DNA of 64,000 nt from Microbacterium saperdae. Its GTDB lineage: Bacteria > Actinomycetota > Actinomycetes > Actinomycetales > Microbacteriaceae. The DNA lies in the NCBI RefSeq assembly GCF_006716345.1, contig NZ_VFOX01000001.1:2108001-2172000 (forward strand), given 5' to 3'. How positions within the stretch are numbered: the stretch's first letter is position 1; every line of letters starts with the position of its first letter. The notes under the pieces are model-generated. The model saw only the letters and a list, made by a program, of their open reading frames with translations. It was not told the origin of the DNA and searched no databases. Shown here piece after piece: positions 36,839 through 46,992 of the stretch. Position numbers and translations under genes: made by a program.

Positions 36839-37807
36839 TCAGTCGGAATCCACGAATCGCACGCCGCTCGGTCGACCACCGAACGTCGCTTCGGCCAGGG
36901 CCGTCTTCGCCGCGGTCATGGCGACGGATCCGTTGTATCCGCGGCGAGACAGCTGGCCCACCAGACGCCGCAGCGCCGTCTCGGCGTCGAGCCTGCTGAG
37001 CGACCGTGCCTTGGTCCGCGCGAAGTCCAACGCCCGCTCGGCATCGTCGTCCGGAAGCTCATCGAGCGCCGCGTTCACCACGTCGCGCGGGATACCGCGC
37101 TGTGCGAGAGCACGGGACAGCGCAACGCGTCCCTGCCCCTTGCGCTGGCTCCCCGACTCCACGAGCTGACTCGCGAGGGCGGCGTCATCGAGGTAGCCAC
37201 GTCGGGTGAAATCGTCGAGCACATCGTCGATCTGGGCGCCGTCGAGACCGTGGGTCTTCAATACCGTGCGGGCTTCCGAGATCGACAAGGAGCGTGTTCG
37301 GAGCTTCCTGACGAGACTCTCCGCCGCGATCTTCCGGTTCTCTTCCGGGTCAGGAGCGTCGAAGGACTCCACTTCTTCGACGCCGGAATGCCTGTCCAAC
37401 GCCCGCAATCGCGGAGCACTCTTCGTCGCCGCTCCCCCACGCGCGGGATGCCGATCGCTCGGCGTCGCTTCGGCGCTTTCCCCTGTCGAGCTCCCGTTGT
37501 TCGGCGATGAATCCCACGTCGATCGCCAAAGACCGGCGTCTCCGGTCCTGCGTGGAACGACGGCCGCTGCCTGCTCCGCTCCCGCTAGAACATCCGCTCC
37601 AGATGCGCGAGACGGTGAGTCGTCCGAGCTCCCCTTCTGAGAAGAGGACCTCGCCTCGGATGCGGAGACTCCTTCCGGGGCTGGCGTCGCTGACGGCGCA
37701 TCGCTCGATACGTCACCGGCGCGAGCCGTTCCTCCGCCGAACAAAGGGATAACGGGGGCGAGTCGCTCATCAGCGCCTCGCGATCCGCCCCCGCTCTCGC
37801 CGGTCAT
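36839..37807 (-). CDS. recX: Regulatory protein RecX with long N-terminal extension
   Basis: 322 aa, considerably longer than typical RecX (about 150-270). The first 150 or so residues are low-complexity and Ser/Ala/Gly-rich (e.g. SSQKGSSDDSPSRASGAD). The three-helix repeats of RecX begin at about residue 165 (SLVRKLRTRSLSISEARTVL) and include TRRGYLDDAALASQLVESGSQRKGQGRVALSRALAQRGI. It starts two bases after the recA stop, so the two are co-translated. RecX limits RecA filament growth. Confidence 0.93.
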   Translation of the reverse strand: MTGESGGGSRGADERLAPVIPLFGGGTARAGDVSSDAPSATPAPEGVSASEARSSSQKGSSDDSPSRASGADVLAGAEQAAAVVPRRTGDAGLWRSTWDSSPNNGSSTGESAEATPSDRHPARGGAATKSAPRLRALDRHSGVEEVESFDAPDPEENRKIAAESLVRKLRTRSLSISEARTVLKTHGLDGAQIDDVLDDFTRRGYLDDAALASQLVESGSQRKGQGRVALSRALAQRGIPRDVVNAALDELPDDDAERALDFARTKARSLSRLDAETALRRLVGQLSRRGYNGSVAMTAAKTALAEATFGGRPSGVRFVDSD

Positions 37808-37809
37808 GA

Positions 37810-38859
37810 TCAGGCCGGGCGACGCTCGGCGAGCTCGTCAGCTGCGGCAACAGCTGCCACCTGCGGGCCGATGCCGAGCTTCTGCTTGATCTGGGTCTCG
37901 ATAGCCAACGCGATGTCGGGGTTGTTCAGCAGGAACGTACGGGCGTTCTCCTTGCCCTGTCCCAGCTGGTCACCGTCATACGTGTACCAGGAGCCGGACT
38001 TCTTGACGATGGCGTGCTCCACGCCGAAGTCGATCAGGCTGCCCTCGCGAGAGATGCCGATGCCGTAGAGGATGTCGAACTCCGCCTGCTTGAACGGCGG
38101 TGCCATCTTGTTCTTCACGACCTTGACGCGTGTGCGGTTTCCGACCGCCTCCGTACCGTCCTTCAACGTCTCGATTCGACGAATGTCGAGTCGCACCGAG
38201 GCGTAGAACTTCAGCGCCTTTCCACCGGCGGTGGTCTCCGGGGAACCGAAGAAGACACCGATCTTCTCGCGCAGCTGGTTGATGAAGATCATCGTGGTGT
38301 TGGTCTGGTTGAGACCACCGGTGAGCTTACGAAGCGCCTGCGACATGAGGCGCGCCTGGAGACCGACGTGCGAGTCACCCATCTCGCCTTCGATCTCGGC
38401 GCGCGGCACCAGGGCGGCCACCGAGTCGATGACGATCAGGTCGATCGCGCCGGAGCGCACGAGCATGTCGGCGATCTCGAGCGCCTGCTCTCCGGTGTCG
38501 GGCTGCGAGACCAGCAGCGCGTCGATGTCGACTCCGAGCTTCGCTGCGTAGTCAGGGTCGAGCGCGTGCTCGGCATCGATGAACGCAGCGATACCGCCGG
38601 CGCGCTGCGCATTGGCGATCGCATGCAGCGTCAGCGTCGTCTTACCCGAGGACTCCGGGCCGTAGATCTCAACGATTCGACCGCGCGGCAGGCCTCCCAC
38701 GCCGAGAGCGACGTCAAGAGCGATGGATCCCGTCGGGATCACGGCGACAGGAGCACGTTCGTCGCTGCCCAGCCGCATGACCGAGCCCTTTCCGAACTGG
38801 CGATCGATCTGAGCGAGAGCTGTTTCCAGGGACTTCTCGCGGTCTGCGGGTGATGGCAT
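37810..38859 (-). CDS. recA: Recombinase RecA
   Basis: 349 aa, the normal actinobacterial length. It has Walker A GPESSGKT (67-74), [20 protein letters not shown] (loop L2 region) and the C-terminal [15 protein letters not shown]. It catalyses homologous strand exchange and activates LexA cleavage. The ATG at 38859 has AAGGAA eight bases upstream; a longer in-frame start to 39018 is not supported. recX follows. Confidence 0.98.
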   Translation of the reverse strand: MPSPADREKSLETALAQIDRQFGKGSVMRLGSDERAPVAVIPTGSIALDVALGVGGLPRGRIVEIYGPESSGKTTLTLHAIANAQRAGGIAAFIDAEHALDPDYAAKLGVDIDALLVSQPDTGEQALEIADMLVRSGAIDLIVIDSVAALVPRAEIEGEMGDSHVGLQARLMSQALRKLTGGLNQTNTTMIFINQLREKIGVFFGSPETTAGGKALKFYASVRLDIRRIETLKDGTEAVGNRTRVKVVKNKMAPPFKQAEFDILYGIGISREGSLIDFGVEHAIVKKSGSWYTYDGDQLGQGKENARTFLLNNPDIALAIETQIKQKLGIGPQVAAVAAADELAERRPA

Positions 38860-39125
38860 GATGTGTTCCTTCTGCTCGCGTGGTGCCGCCTGTAGGCTGT
38901 CGCGGCGCTCCCGGCTGGGAGCAACTCTCCGACAAGGCGTATGGCTCATCGGCCATGTCTTCACCGTACGAGGGACCTCCGACATTCGGCCGTCGACCCT
39001 GCGAACGGTGGAGAGCACCAGCTCTGAACCACTTGTGCAGAAGACTACGCCGGATTCGAACGCATCTTCGACGACACGCCGTTCACGGCGCGTCGGAACC
39101 TGGATTCATCGAACACCGATGCGGT

Positions 39126-39350
39126 TCAGCGCTTGCGGGGTTCGAGGCGTCCGGCTCCGTGGCGCCGCGACAGCGGCACATCCATCTCGTCGCACAGCGC
39201 ATACCAGATCTCGCGCGGAGGCACCCCCGCATCGAGCGCCTCGGCCGCAGTGCGACCTCCCAAAGGCGTCAGCACGAGATCCTGGAGGAGAGACGACGCG
39301 CGGGTGTGGAATTCAGCCTCCACGGCGCGGAGAAACTCACTACGACGCAT
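39126..39350 (-). CDS. DUF3046 domain protein
   Basis: 74 aa, a small actinobacterial protein family usually found immediately upstream of recA. It begins MRRSEFLRAVEAEFHTRAS, and the core reads TPLGGRTAAEALDAGVPPREIWYALCDEMDVP, matching DUF3046. No biochemical function is known. The start at 39350 gives the family length; the longer frame is artefactual. Confidence 0.88.
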   Translation of the reverse strand: MRRSEFLRAVEAEFHTRASSLLQDLVLTPLGGRTAAEALDAGVPPREIWYALCDEMDVPLSRRHGAGRLEPRKR

Positions 39351-39369
39351 CGTGGTGGAAGACCGCGCG

Positions 39370-39678
39370 TCAGCGCAGCGACAGCTCGGGCTCGATCGAC
39401 GCCACGAGGTCGTCCGGGACGACATCCGGGAAGACCTGAATGCCCTCAAGCACGGAGATACGATCGCCGACCTCACGCATGATCGTCGAGATCGGTACGT
39501 CGAGCGCGTCGGCGACCGAAGCGAGGATCTCGCTCGATGCTTCCTTCTGGCCTCGCTCGACCTCGCTGAGGTATCCCAGCGCAACCGATGCCTTGCTCGC
39601 GACCTGCCGGAGGGTGCGTCCCTTCTGCAGGCGGAAGTCCCTCAGCACATCGCCGATTTCCTGTCGTACAAGAATCAT
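39370..39678 (-). CDS. clgR: ClgR-like helix-turn-helix regulator
   Basis: 102 aa Cro/C1-type regulator. The HTH covers about residues 13-68 (LRQVASKASVALGYLSEVERGQKEASSEILASVADAL). In actinobacteria this gene, placed between cinA and recA, is ClgR, which activates clp protease and stress genes and is itself degraded by Clp. The identification rests on context and HTH sequence. GGAGG precedes the ATG. Confidence 0.87.
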   Translation of the reverse strand: MILVRQEIGDVLRDFRLQKGRTLRQVASKASVALGYLSEVERGQKEASSEILASVADALDVPISTIMREVGDRISVLEGIQVFPDVVPDDLVASIEPELSLR

Positions 39679-39819
39679 CGGAACCTCCTCCCGGATCGTA
39701 AAGTCGGAGTCCCCTCCGACGAGATCGCCAGTCTAGTCCTACTGGCTTTCACAAAATCTACCCCTGCACTCTGTGGTTTGAATGTGAGCACATCATACGT
39801 AACGGCGAGAATACGCCGG

Positions 39820-40305
39820 CTATTCCCCGAGCACATCACGCAGGGTGAGCAACACCGCGTCGACCGCGGCAGAACGGATCTGCGCGCGATCGCCGTCGAA
39901 CCGAAACTCGACTGTGCGCGACGCCTCGGGGGTGACAACGCCCACGTGGACGGTGCCCACAGGCTGGCCGTCCGGCGAATCGGGGCCGGCGATCCCGGTC
40001 GTCGATATCCCCACGTGCGCGTCTACGCCGTCGATGCTCACCGCCCTCCGTACCCCGTCCGCCATCTGCAGCGCGACGCTCGGATGCACGGCGCCGTGAC
40101 GCGCCAGCAGATCGGCGTCGACGCCGAGCAGGGAATGTTTGACGGGTGTCGCGTAGGCGACGACGCCGCCCCACAACACGGCCGACGCACCGGGCACCGC
40201 CACGAGAGCAGCGCTGACGGAGCCACCCGTCAGGGATTCAGCGACCCCGAGGGTCCAGCCTCGACGTCCCAGAGCCGAGAGGACAGCGGCAGCAGGAGAC
40301 ATCAT
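39820..40305 (-). CDS. CinA C-terminal domain protein (nicotinamide-nucleotide amidohydrolase, PncC)
   Basis: 161 aa stand-alone CinA/PncC domain hydrolysing NMN to nicotinate mononucleotide and ammonia. Motifs are GVAESLTGGSVSAALVAVPGAS, VVAYATPVKHSLLGV and HVGISTTGIAGPDSPDGQPVGTVHVG. It lacks the N-terminal MoCF domain of full CinA. The ATG at 40305 overlaps the pgsA stop by 4 bp (ATGA), so it is translated after pgsA. Confidence 0.93.
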   Translation of the reverse strand: MMSPAAAVLSALGRRGWTLGVAESLTGGSVSAALVAVPGASAVLWGGVVAYATPVKHSLLGVDADLLARHGAVHPSVALQMADGVRRAVSIDGVDAHVGISTTGIAGPDSPDGQPVGTVHVGVVTPEASRTVEFRFDGDRAQIRSAAVDAVLLTLRDVLGE

Positions 40306-40877
40306 GCCTTCTGACGAGAGCCCCGGACCTGCGCGACGATGTAGTCGATCCCGCTCACCACGGTGAGGATGAGCACGATGATCATCAGAACGGCCGTGAT
40401 GAGGGTCCACGGTCCGAGCCCGATGAACTCGTGCAGCGGCAGCAGCGCCCACCCCAGAGCCACGCCCTGGAACGCGGTCTTGATCTTGCCCATCCACGCG
40501 GCCGCCACGACATGCTCCTTGGCGACGACGAGCCGGTGCACCGTGATCCCCCACTCGCGCACCAGGATGATCAGCACGATCCACCACTGGATCTCCCCGA
40601 GGATCGCGAGACCGATGAAGCCTGCGCCGGTGAGGAGTTTGTCGGCGATCGGGTCCCAGAGCTTCCCGAAGTCGCTGACGATGTCGTACTTGCGCGCCAG
40701 ATAGCCGTCGACCCAGTCCGTCGAGATCGCCACGATGAACAGGATCGCGGCCGTCCACCGGAGGCCGGGGCTCGGGACACCGTAGGTCCCGCCGAGCAGG
40801 AGCACGACAAAGAAGATGACCGCCAGTGGGATGCGGGCGATCGTGATCGCGTTGGGGAGCTGCCTCGGAATGGTCAT
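40302..40877 (-). CDS. pgsA: CDP-diacylglycerol-glycerol-3-phosphate 3-phosphatidyltransferase
   Basis: 191 aa integral membrane enzyme making phosphatidylglycerol phosphate. The CDP-alcohol phosphatidyltransferase motif D-G-x2-A-R-x8-G-x3-D-x3-D is intact (DWVDGYLARKYDIVSDFGKLWDPIADK, about 56-82), and about four hydrophobic helices are visible. Its ATG overlaps the ftsK stop by one base (TGATG). Confidence 0.94.
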   Translation of the reverse strand: MTIPRQLPNAITIARIPLAVIFFVVLLLGGTYGVPSPGLRWTAAILFIVAISTDWVDGYLARKYDIVSDFGKLWDPIADKLLTGAGFIGLAILGEIQWWIVLIILVREWGITVHRLVVAKEHVVAAAWMGKIKTAFQGVALGWALLPLHEFIGLGPWTLITAVLMIIVLILTVVSGIDYIVAQVRGSRQKA

Positions 40878-43612
40878 CAGTCCCGTCCTGTCAGGCCCCA
40901 GGCGTCTTCATCGCCCTCGGATTCGACGACGGGGAGTCCGTCATACTGCGCCTCGATCGGGTCGACTGCAGTCGGAAGCGGCGGCACAGGGGGCACAGTC
41001 GAGCTTGCTGCCGGTGCGGGAGAGTCCTCCCCGCGCAGCTTGGCCATGACCTGCGGAAGCTGTTCGGCGGTCGCCAGCACGTCTCGCGCCTTCGATCCCT
41101 CGGAGGGCCCGACGATCTCGCGAGACTCCAACAGGTCCATGAGGCGTCCCGCTTTCGCGAAGCCGACACGCAGCTTGCGCTGAAGCATCGAGGTGGAGCC
41201 GAACTGGGACGAGACGATGAGCTCTGCGGCCGCGAGCAGCAGTTCGAGGTCGTCGCCGATGTCCTCGTCGACTTCCTTCTTCTTCGCCGGCTCCATGGCC
41301 TCCTGGACATCCGAGCGATACTCGGGGCGCGCCTGGCGGGTCACGTGCTTGACGACCGCGTCGATCTCCTTCTCGTCGACCCACGCGCCCTGCAGACGGA
41401 ACGGCTTCGACGACCCCATGGGCGAGAACAGGGCGTCACCCTGACCGATCAGCTTGTCGGCACCGGGGCTGTCGAGGATCACTCGGCTGTCCGTGACACT
41501 GGTCACGGCGAACGCCAGTCGGGAGGGCACGTTGGCCTTGATGAGACCGGTGACCACGTCGACGCTGGGTCGTTGAGTCGCGAGCACCAGGTGGATACCG
41601 GATGCACGCGCGAGCTGGGTGATGCGCACGATCGAGTCCTCGACGTCTCGCGGGGCCACCATCATCAGGTCGGCCAACTCGTCGACGACGACCAGGAGGT
41701 ACGGGTACGGCTTGAGCACGCGCTCACTGCCGATGGGAAGCTCGACCTCGCCGGCACGCACCGCACGGTTGAAGTCGTCGATGTGACGGAAGCCGAACGA
41801 CGCGAGGTCGTCGTACCGCATGTCCATCTCCTTCACGACCCACTGGAGCGCCTCTGCGGCCTTCTTCGGGTTCGTGATGATGGGCGTGATCAGGTGAGGC
41901 ACGCCGGCATAGCTCGTGAGTTCCACGCGCTTCGGGTCGATGAGGACCATGCGCACATCAGAAGGTCGGGCGCGCATCAGGAGGCTCGTGATCATCGAGT
42001 TCACGAAGCTGGACTTACCGGATCCGGTCGAACCGGCGACCAGCAGGTGAGGCATCTTGGCGAGGTTCGCGATCACGATGTTGCCACCGACGTCCTTGCC
42101 GACGCCGATCGTCATCGGGTGCGTGCTCTTCTGAGCCGCCTGAGACCGCAGCACGTCACCGAGCGCGACCATCTCCTTGTCGGCGTTCGGGATCTCGATG
42201 CCGATCGCGCTCTTGCCCGGGATGGGCGAGAGGATACGGACATCGTTCGATGCCACGGCGTACGCGAAGTTGTTGCTCAGCTGCAGGATTTTCTCGACCT
42301 TGACGCCGTGGCCGACCTCGACCTCGTACTGCGTCACCGTCGGCCCGCGGGAGAACCCGGTGACCTTGGCGTCGACCTTGAACTGCGACAGCACGCTCGT
42401 GATCTGCTCGATCACCTTGTCGGTCGCCTCGGAGCGCTCGACCGGCGCCGGGCCTTCGACGAGCAGCCCGGGAGACGGGAGGATGTAGGGCGCGATCGGA
42501 GCCTGCGGTCCGCGGTCTCCGGGACCGTCGGTGCCGAATCCGTCGAGACCGGGGAGTTCCGGCATCTCGCCGGTGTCCGACTCGTCGTCGAGCAACGCCG
42601 TCGTCTGCTGACCTGCGAGCGACTCCGTCACGGAGCGCACCTCGGACAGGATCTCGGTCGCCGCGTCCTGGGCGTTCGCCACGATCACCGCCTGATCGTA
42701 GGCGGGCGTCGCATCCGGAGTCGACAGCAGCGCGGTGATGTCGTCAGAGCCGAGCGTTCCCTCATCCGGGTCTTCTTCGCGGCCGGTCTTGTTCCGCCGC
42801 CACCAGGGCAGCACATCCGGATCATCGACCTTGTCGGCCTCGTCGACCGGCGGGGCTTCCTTCACCGGCTTCTCGGCACGCTCCGCGTCGAACATCCACG
42901 CGTAGAGGTCGCCGAGGCGGGTTCCGATCCGGTTCGGAGGGGTCTTGGTGAGGATGAGTACGGCGAGCACGGCGAGCAGGCTGAGCACGATGTAAGCGAC
43001 GACCGGGGTCAGGAACGCGAGCGGCTCCCCCACCATCCATCCGAAGAGTCCACCGGCCTCGCTGAGCGCGAGCATCCCCTCCTTGGGCTGCGCGCGCACG
43101 ACGGCACCGAACTTGTCGGTGGTCCCGGCAGCGACGTGGCAGAAGCCCGCCAGGGTCAAGATGAACAGTCCGAAGCCGATTCCAATGCGACCGTTGTCGT
43201 GCACCGAGGAGGGGTGGCGGAACAGCCACCCGGCGAGGAACAGCAGGAGCACGGGCATCACGAAGGCGACCCGGCCGATCAGCCCACCGACCGAGTACGC
43301 GCTGATGTTGGCCGCGACCTCGTTGCCGATGAAGAACCACTCGTTGACGGCGCCGAGGATTGCGAGAAGGACGAGCAGGAACGGGAAACCGTCGCGACGG
43401 TCGTCCTTCTCGAGCGTCTCCGGGCCGAAAGCGCGGAAGAGGCCGCCGACGCCATGCGCCAGTCCGCCCCACGCCCGCACCACGACCGGCGCCTTGTCTA
43501 CCTCGTCGATGTACTTCTTGGGTGCCGGCTGGGCCTTCGGAGCCGTCTGCCGTTTCGGGCGTGACGGTGCGCTCTCCGACGCGCGCGCAGATTTCGTGGT
43601 GCTCCTGGCCAT
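40877..43612 (-). CDS. ftsK: DNA translocase FtsK
   Basis: 911 aa. The N-terminal membrane part (about four helices, residues 70-240) is followed by an acidic linker and the FtsK motor with Walker [10 protein letters not shown] (about residue 527) and Walker [13 protein letters not shown]. The C-terminal gamma winged helix ([23 protein letters not shown]) recognises KOPS sites. It pumps DNA during division and dimer resolution. TAACGT lies six bases before the ATG. Confidence 0.97.
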   Translation of the reverse strand: MARSTTKSARASESAPSRPKRQTAPKAQPAPKKYIDEVDKAPVVVRAWGGLAHGVGGLFRAFGPETLEKDDRRDGFPFLLVLLAILGAVNEWFFIGNEVAANISAYSVGGLIGRVAFVMPVLLLFLAGWLFRHPSSVHDNGRIGIGFGLFILTLAGFCHVAAGTTDKFGAVVRAQPKEGMLALSEAGGLFGWMVGEPLAFLTPVVAYIVLSLLAVLAVLILTKTPPNRIGTRLGDLYAWMFDAERAEKPVKEAPPVDEADKVDDPDVLPWWRRNKTGREEDPDEGTLGSDDITALLSTPDATPAYDQAVIVANAQDAATEILSEVRSVTESLAGQQTTALLDDESDTGEMPELPGLDGFGTDGPGDRGPQAPIAPYILPSPGLLVEGPAPVERSEATDKVIEQITSVLSQFKVDAKVTGFSRGPTVTQYEVEVGHGVKVEKILQLSNNFAYAVASNDVRILSPIPGKSAIGIEIPNADKEMVALGDVLRSQAAQKSTHPMTIGVGKDVGGNIVIANLAKMPHLLVAGSTGSGKSSFVNSMITSLLMRARPSDVRMVLIDPKRVELTSYAGVPHLITPIITNPKKAAEALQWVVKEMDMRYDDLASFGFRHIDDFNRAVRAGEVELPIGSERVLKPYPYLLVVVDELADLMMVAPRDVEDSIVRITQLARASGIHLVLATQRPSVDVVTGLIKANVPSRLAFAVTSVTDSRVILDSPGADKLIGQGDALFSPMGSSKPFRLQGAWVDEKEIDAVVKHVTRQARPEYRSDVQEAMEPAKKKEVDEDIGDDLELLLAAAELIVSSQFGSTSMLQRKLRVGFAKAGRLMDLLESREIVGPSEGSKARDVLATAEQLPQVMAKLRGEDSPAPAASSTVPPVPPLPTAVDPIEAQYDGLPVVESEGDEDAWGLTGRD

Positions 43613-43618
43613 GCCCTC

Positions 43619-43624
43619 ACGTTA
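43619..43624 (-). promoter_or_regulatory. -10 element of ftsK, leaderless type
   Basis: TAACGT on the minus strand, followed by six bases and the ATG, with no Shine-Dalgarno sequence in between. Confidence 0.55.
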
Positions 43625-43685
43625 CGACCAGGCACCGACATTTCCGCGTAATGACGCGGCTTTCCTGCGATCCGGCACCTCGGGT

Positions 43686-44180
43686 TCACCCGGTGCGGCG
43701 CACCATCGTGTCGCGCAGCAGACCCTGCGCCGAAACCGAGAACCCTTCAGATCGGTAGAGGGTGCGGGCGAAGTTGTCGCGTTCGACGCTCAGCGAGATA
43801 CGGGCGTAGCCGTGAGCGCCCGCCAGTTGGACGACGCCGCGCAGCAGCATCCTCCCGATGCCTCTGGCACGCCACAGCGGATGGACGCCGACGATGAGCT
43901 CCGGCACGGACGCCGCGACGAACCCGAACCCCGGTTCGTTCTGCGGCAGCATACGGAACCAGGCCGCGCCGATCGGGATGCCGTCTGCATCGATCGCCAC
44001 GAGCCCGTCGTCCGCGGAACGCTTCCACCCCGCGATGTACCGCCGGTGCTCCGCGGACGTCAGCACCTCATGTCGTGGCCGCACTCCCCCGGCGCGCCAG
44101 TTCGCCGCCTCGACGAGCATGTCGCCGAGGAAGACGGCGTCGGACTGCTCCGCCGGCCTCGTCGAGAATCCCGTGAACAT
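43686..44180 (-). CDS. GNAT-family N-acetyltransferase
   Basis: 164 aa. GVHPLWRARGIGRMLLRGVVQLAGAHGYARISLSVERDNFARTLYRSEGF contains the acetyl-CoA loop (R-A-R-G-I-G) and the terminal N-x-A-x-x-L-Y-x-x-x-G-F motif. The substrate is unknown. TAGGCT (44187-44192) precedes the ATG by six bases, so it forms its own unit between ftsK and the RNase J gene. Confidence 0.87.
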   Translation of the reverse strand: MFTGFSTRPAEQSDAVFLGDMLVEAANWRAGGVRPRHEVLTSAEHRRYIAGWKRSADDGLVAIDADGIPIGAAWFRMLPQNEPGFGFVAASVPELIVGVHPLWRARGIGRMLLRGVVQLAGAHGYARISLSVERDNFARTLYRSEGFSVSAQGLLRDTMVRRTG

Positions 44181-44256
44181 GACGTGAGCCTATGCCCGCG
44201 GTGTTACACCCCGATGTCGGTCAGCCGTGAAAGCTCGACCGGTCCGCGTGGTCCGA

Positions 44257-45933
44257 TCAGGCCTCGATGACGAGCGGCACGATCATCGGACGACGGCGCA
44301 GTCGCTGATTGACCCAGCGGCCGATCGTGCGACGGACGACCTGCGAGAGCGAGTGCGTGTCCCGGACGCCGTTGCCGGCGGCCTCCTTGAGCGCGGCCAC
44401 GATCTTCGGGGTGACGTCGTCGAAGACCGAGTCATCCTCGGCCACTCCGCGCGCGTGGATCTCCGGCCCGGAGATGATACGGCCCGTCGCGGCATCCACC
44501 ACCACGATCACGGAGATGAAGCCCTCCTCCGCGAGGATGCGACGATCCTTGAGGTCCGCATCGGTGATCTCTCCGACCGTGGAGCCGTCCACGTACACGA
44601 AACCGAGGTCGAGCTGCCCGACGACGCGCGCATCGCCGTCCTTGAGATCGATCACGGTGCCGTTCGACGCGATGATCGTGCGCTCAGCGGGAACTCCCGT
44701 GTCCTGCGCCAGCTTCGCGTTGGCGATCAGATGCCGGTACTCGCCGTGCACGGGAAGCACGTTCTTCGGCTTCAGGATGTTGTAGCAGTAGATGAGCTCA
44801 CCCGCGGCAGCGTGTCCGGAGACATGCACCTTCGCGTTCGCCTTGTGGACGACATTCGCGCCCAGCTTGGTCAGCCCGTCGATCACGCGGTACACCGCGT
44901 TCTCGTTGCCGGGGATGAGGCTGGACGCGAGGATGACCGTGTCGCCCTCACTGACCTCGATCGCGTGATCCATGTTCGCCATGCGGCTCAGCACCGCCAT
45001 CGGCTCGCCCTGCGAACCGGTCGACATGTAGACGATCTGCTCGTCGGGCAGGTCTCGTGCCTTCTTGAAGTCGATCAGAAGTCCGTCCGGCACCTTGAGG
45101 TAGCCCAGCTGCTCGGCGATCGTCATGTTGCGCACCATGCTGCGCCCGAGGAACGCGACCCGACGGCCGTGCGCATGCGCGGCATCGAGGACCTGCTGCA
45201 CGCGATGGACATGGCTCGAGAAGCTCGCGACGATCACTCGACGAGGCGCCTTGCCGATGACCTGATCCAGCACGGGGCCGATCGAGCGCTCGGTCGGGGT
45301 GAAGCCGGGGACGTCGGCGTTCGTCGAGTCGACCAGGAACAGGTCGACTCCCTCTTCGCCGAGGCGCGAGAACGCACGGAGGTCGGTGATCCGGCCGTCG
45401 AGCGGCAGCTGGTCCATCTTGAAATCGCCCGTGGCCAGCACCAATCCGGCCGGCGTGCGGATGGCGACGGCGAGGGCGTCGGGAATCGAGTGGTTGACGG
45501 CCACGAACTCGAGGTCGAACGGTCCGACCCGCTCCTCCTGGCCTTCCTTCACCGTGAGAGTGAAGGCCTTGATGCGGTGTTCCTTGAGCTTGGCCTCGAC
45601 GAGCGCGAGGGTGAGCCCGGAGCCGATGAGAGGAATGTCGCTCTTCAGGCGGAGCAGGTAGGGCACCGCGCCGATGTGGTCCTCGTGGCCATGCGTGAGC
45701 ACGACACCGACGATGTCGTCGAGGCGGTCGCGGAGCGGTTCGAAGTCCGGGAGGATCAGGTCGACGCCTGGCTGGTGCTCCTCAGGGAAGAGCACGCCGC
45801 AGTCGACAATCAGGATCTTGCCGTCGTACTCGAACATGGTCATGTTGCGACCGATCTCGGCGAGGCCGCCGAGCGGTGTGACGCGGAGCGTCCCCTCTTC
45901 GAGAGGGGCAGGATCTGCGATGGGGATGGACAT
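44257..45933 (-). CDS. rnj: Ribonuclease J
   Basis: 558 aa metallo-beta-lactamase/beta-CASP RNase with both endo- and 5'-3' exonuclease activity in RNA maturation and decay. The zinc-binding motif is LTHGHEDHIGAVPYLL. Further markers are FPEEHQPGVDLILPDF, MSTGSQGEPMAVLSRMA and HVSGHAAAGELIY. GAGGAG lies seven bases upstream of the ATG. It follows dapA by 53 bp on the same strand, the common actinobacterial dapA-rnj order. Confidence 0.97.
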   Translation of the reverse strand: MSIPIADPAPLEEGTLRVTPLGGLAEIGRNMTMFEYDGKILIVDCGVLFPEEHQPGVDLILPDFEPLRDRLDDIVGVVLTHGHEDHIGAVPYLLRLKSDIPLIGSGLTLALVEAKLKEHRIKAFTLTVKEGQEERVGPFDLEFVAVNHSIPDALAVAIRTPAGLVLATGDFKMDQLPLDGRITDLRAFSRLGEEGVDLFLVDSTNADVPGFTPTERSIGPVLDQVIGKAPRRVIVASFSSHVHRVQQVLDAAHAHGRRVAFLGRSMVRNMTIAEQLGYLKVPDGLLIDFKKARDLPDEQIVYMSTGSQGEPMAVLSRMANMDHAIEVSEGDTVILASSLIPGNENAVYRVIDGLTKLGANVVHKANAKVHVSGHAAAGELIYCYNILKPKNVLPVHGEYRHLIANAKLAQDTGVPAERTIIASNGTVIDLKDGDARVVGQLDLGFVYVDGSTVGEITDADLKDRRILAEEGFISVIVVVDAATGRIISGPEIHARGVAEDDSVFDDVTPKIVAALKEAAGNGVRDTHSLSQVVRRTIGRWVNQRLRRRPMIVPLVIEA

Positions 45934-45986
45934 GCTGTCTCCTCAGTCGGACACTGAGCGCGTCCGTTCGTTCATGGGGACGCGCG

Positions 45987-46964
45987 TCAGCGCGTCGTGC
46001 CGTGCACCTTCGGCAGGGCACCACCCGCGGCCGCGTTTCGGTCGGGGCGGAAGTTGGAGAAGTCGGCGCCGGCGACGCTGTTCACGAGGTCGAGTTCGTC
46101 CTCGATGAGCGCTGCCTCCCACTCTTCGGGGCCGACGAGGGGCAGGCGGACACGCGGGCTCGAGATGCGCCCCAGTCCGTGCAGGATGTACTTCGCCGCG
46201 ACGGTGCCGGGGACGTGGGTCATCACGGCGCGGACCAGAGGCTCGAGTCGCTTGTGCTCGGCGGTCGCGGTGGCGAGGTCGCCCCGGTTCACCGCGTCGA
46301 TGATCGTCCGGTAGGGCGTCGCCGTGATGTTCGCGGTGACGCCGATCAGCCCGGTCGCCCCGATGGCGAGATGCGGAAGCGCGTTCGCGTCATCGCCGGA
46401 GAAGTACATCAGGTCGGTCTGGTTGAGCACGCGGCTCACCTCGGAGAAGTCGCCCTTGGCATCTTTGACCGCGAGGATGTTCGGGTGCTTGGCCAGCCGC
46501 AGGATCGTCTCGTACTTGATGGGCACGCCCGTGCGACCCGGGATGTCGTAGAGGATCACGGGAAGATCGGTGGCGTCCGCGACGAGGCGGAAGTGCGTGA
46601 GGATACCCGCCTGGGTGGGCTTGTTGTAGTACGGCGTGACGATCATGATGCCGTCGGCGCCGGCATTCTCGCTGGCCTTGTAGAGCTCGATCGCGTGCGC
46701 AGTCTCGTTCGATCCGCCGCCCGTGATGATCTTCGCGCGACCTGCGGCGACGGACTTCCCGACCTCGACGAGCTTAAGCTTCTCCGGGTCGGTCAAGGTG
46801 GAGGTCTCGCCGGTCGTTCCCGTCACGACGATGCCGTCCGCACCCGCGGTGATGACGTCATCGATGTGCTTCTCGACGGCGGGCCAATCGACTTCGCCGT
46901 CGGCCGTCATCGGAGTGACGAGCGCGACGAGAACCTGTCCGAAGGGGTTGCCCGAGTGCGTCAT
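45987..46964 (-). CDS. dapA: 4-hydroxy-tetrahydrodipicolinate synthase
   Basis: 325 aa TIM-barrel aldolase, first committed step of the DAP/lysine pathway. It has VTGTTGETSTL, Tyr139 (PVILYDIPGRTG) and the Schiff-base Lys167 (NILAVKDAKGD). The ATG at 46964 lies six bases after TACGCT; the upstream ATG adds 24 unlikely residues. Two other DAP genes in the window, dapB and dapF, share the same promoter layout. Confidence 0.97.
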   Translation of the reverse strand: MTHSGNPFGQVLVALVTPMTADGEVDWPAVEKHIDDVITAGADGIVVTGTTGETSTLTDPEKLKLVEVGKSVAAGRAKIITGGGSNETAHAIELYKASENAGADGIMIVTPYYNKPTQAGILTHFRLVADATDLPVILYDIPGRTGVPIKYETILRLAKHPNILAVKDAKGDFSEVSRVLNQTDLMYFSGDDANALPHLAIGATGLIGVTANITATPYRTIIDAVNRGDLATATAEHKRLEPLVRAVMTHVPGTVAAKYILHGLGRISSPRVRLPLVGPEEWEAALIEDELDLVNSVAGADFSNFRPDRNAAAGGALPKVHGTTR

Positions 46965-46970
46965 GCACCC

Positions 46971-46976
46971 AGCGTA
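46971..46976 (-). promoter_or_regulatory. -10 element of dapA, leaderless type
   Basis: TACGCT followed by GGGTGC and ATG on the minus strand. It is nearly identical to the dapB element (TAGACT-GGATGC-ATG). Confidence 0.55.
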
Positions 46977-46992
46977 TCGTCTCGGATGCCGC

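Noticed and set aside
41345..43564. Long antisense frame of 739 aa opposite ftsK
   Set aside because: GC-rich codon bias leaves long open frames in the antisense strand. ftsK on the minus strand has all expected domains, and the antisense product is His/Arg/Asp-rich with no domain.
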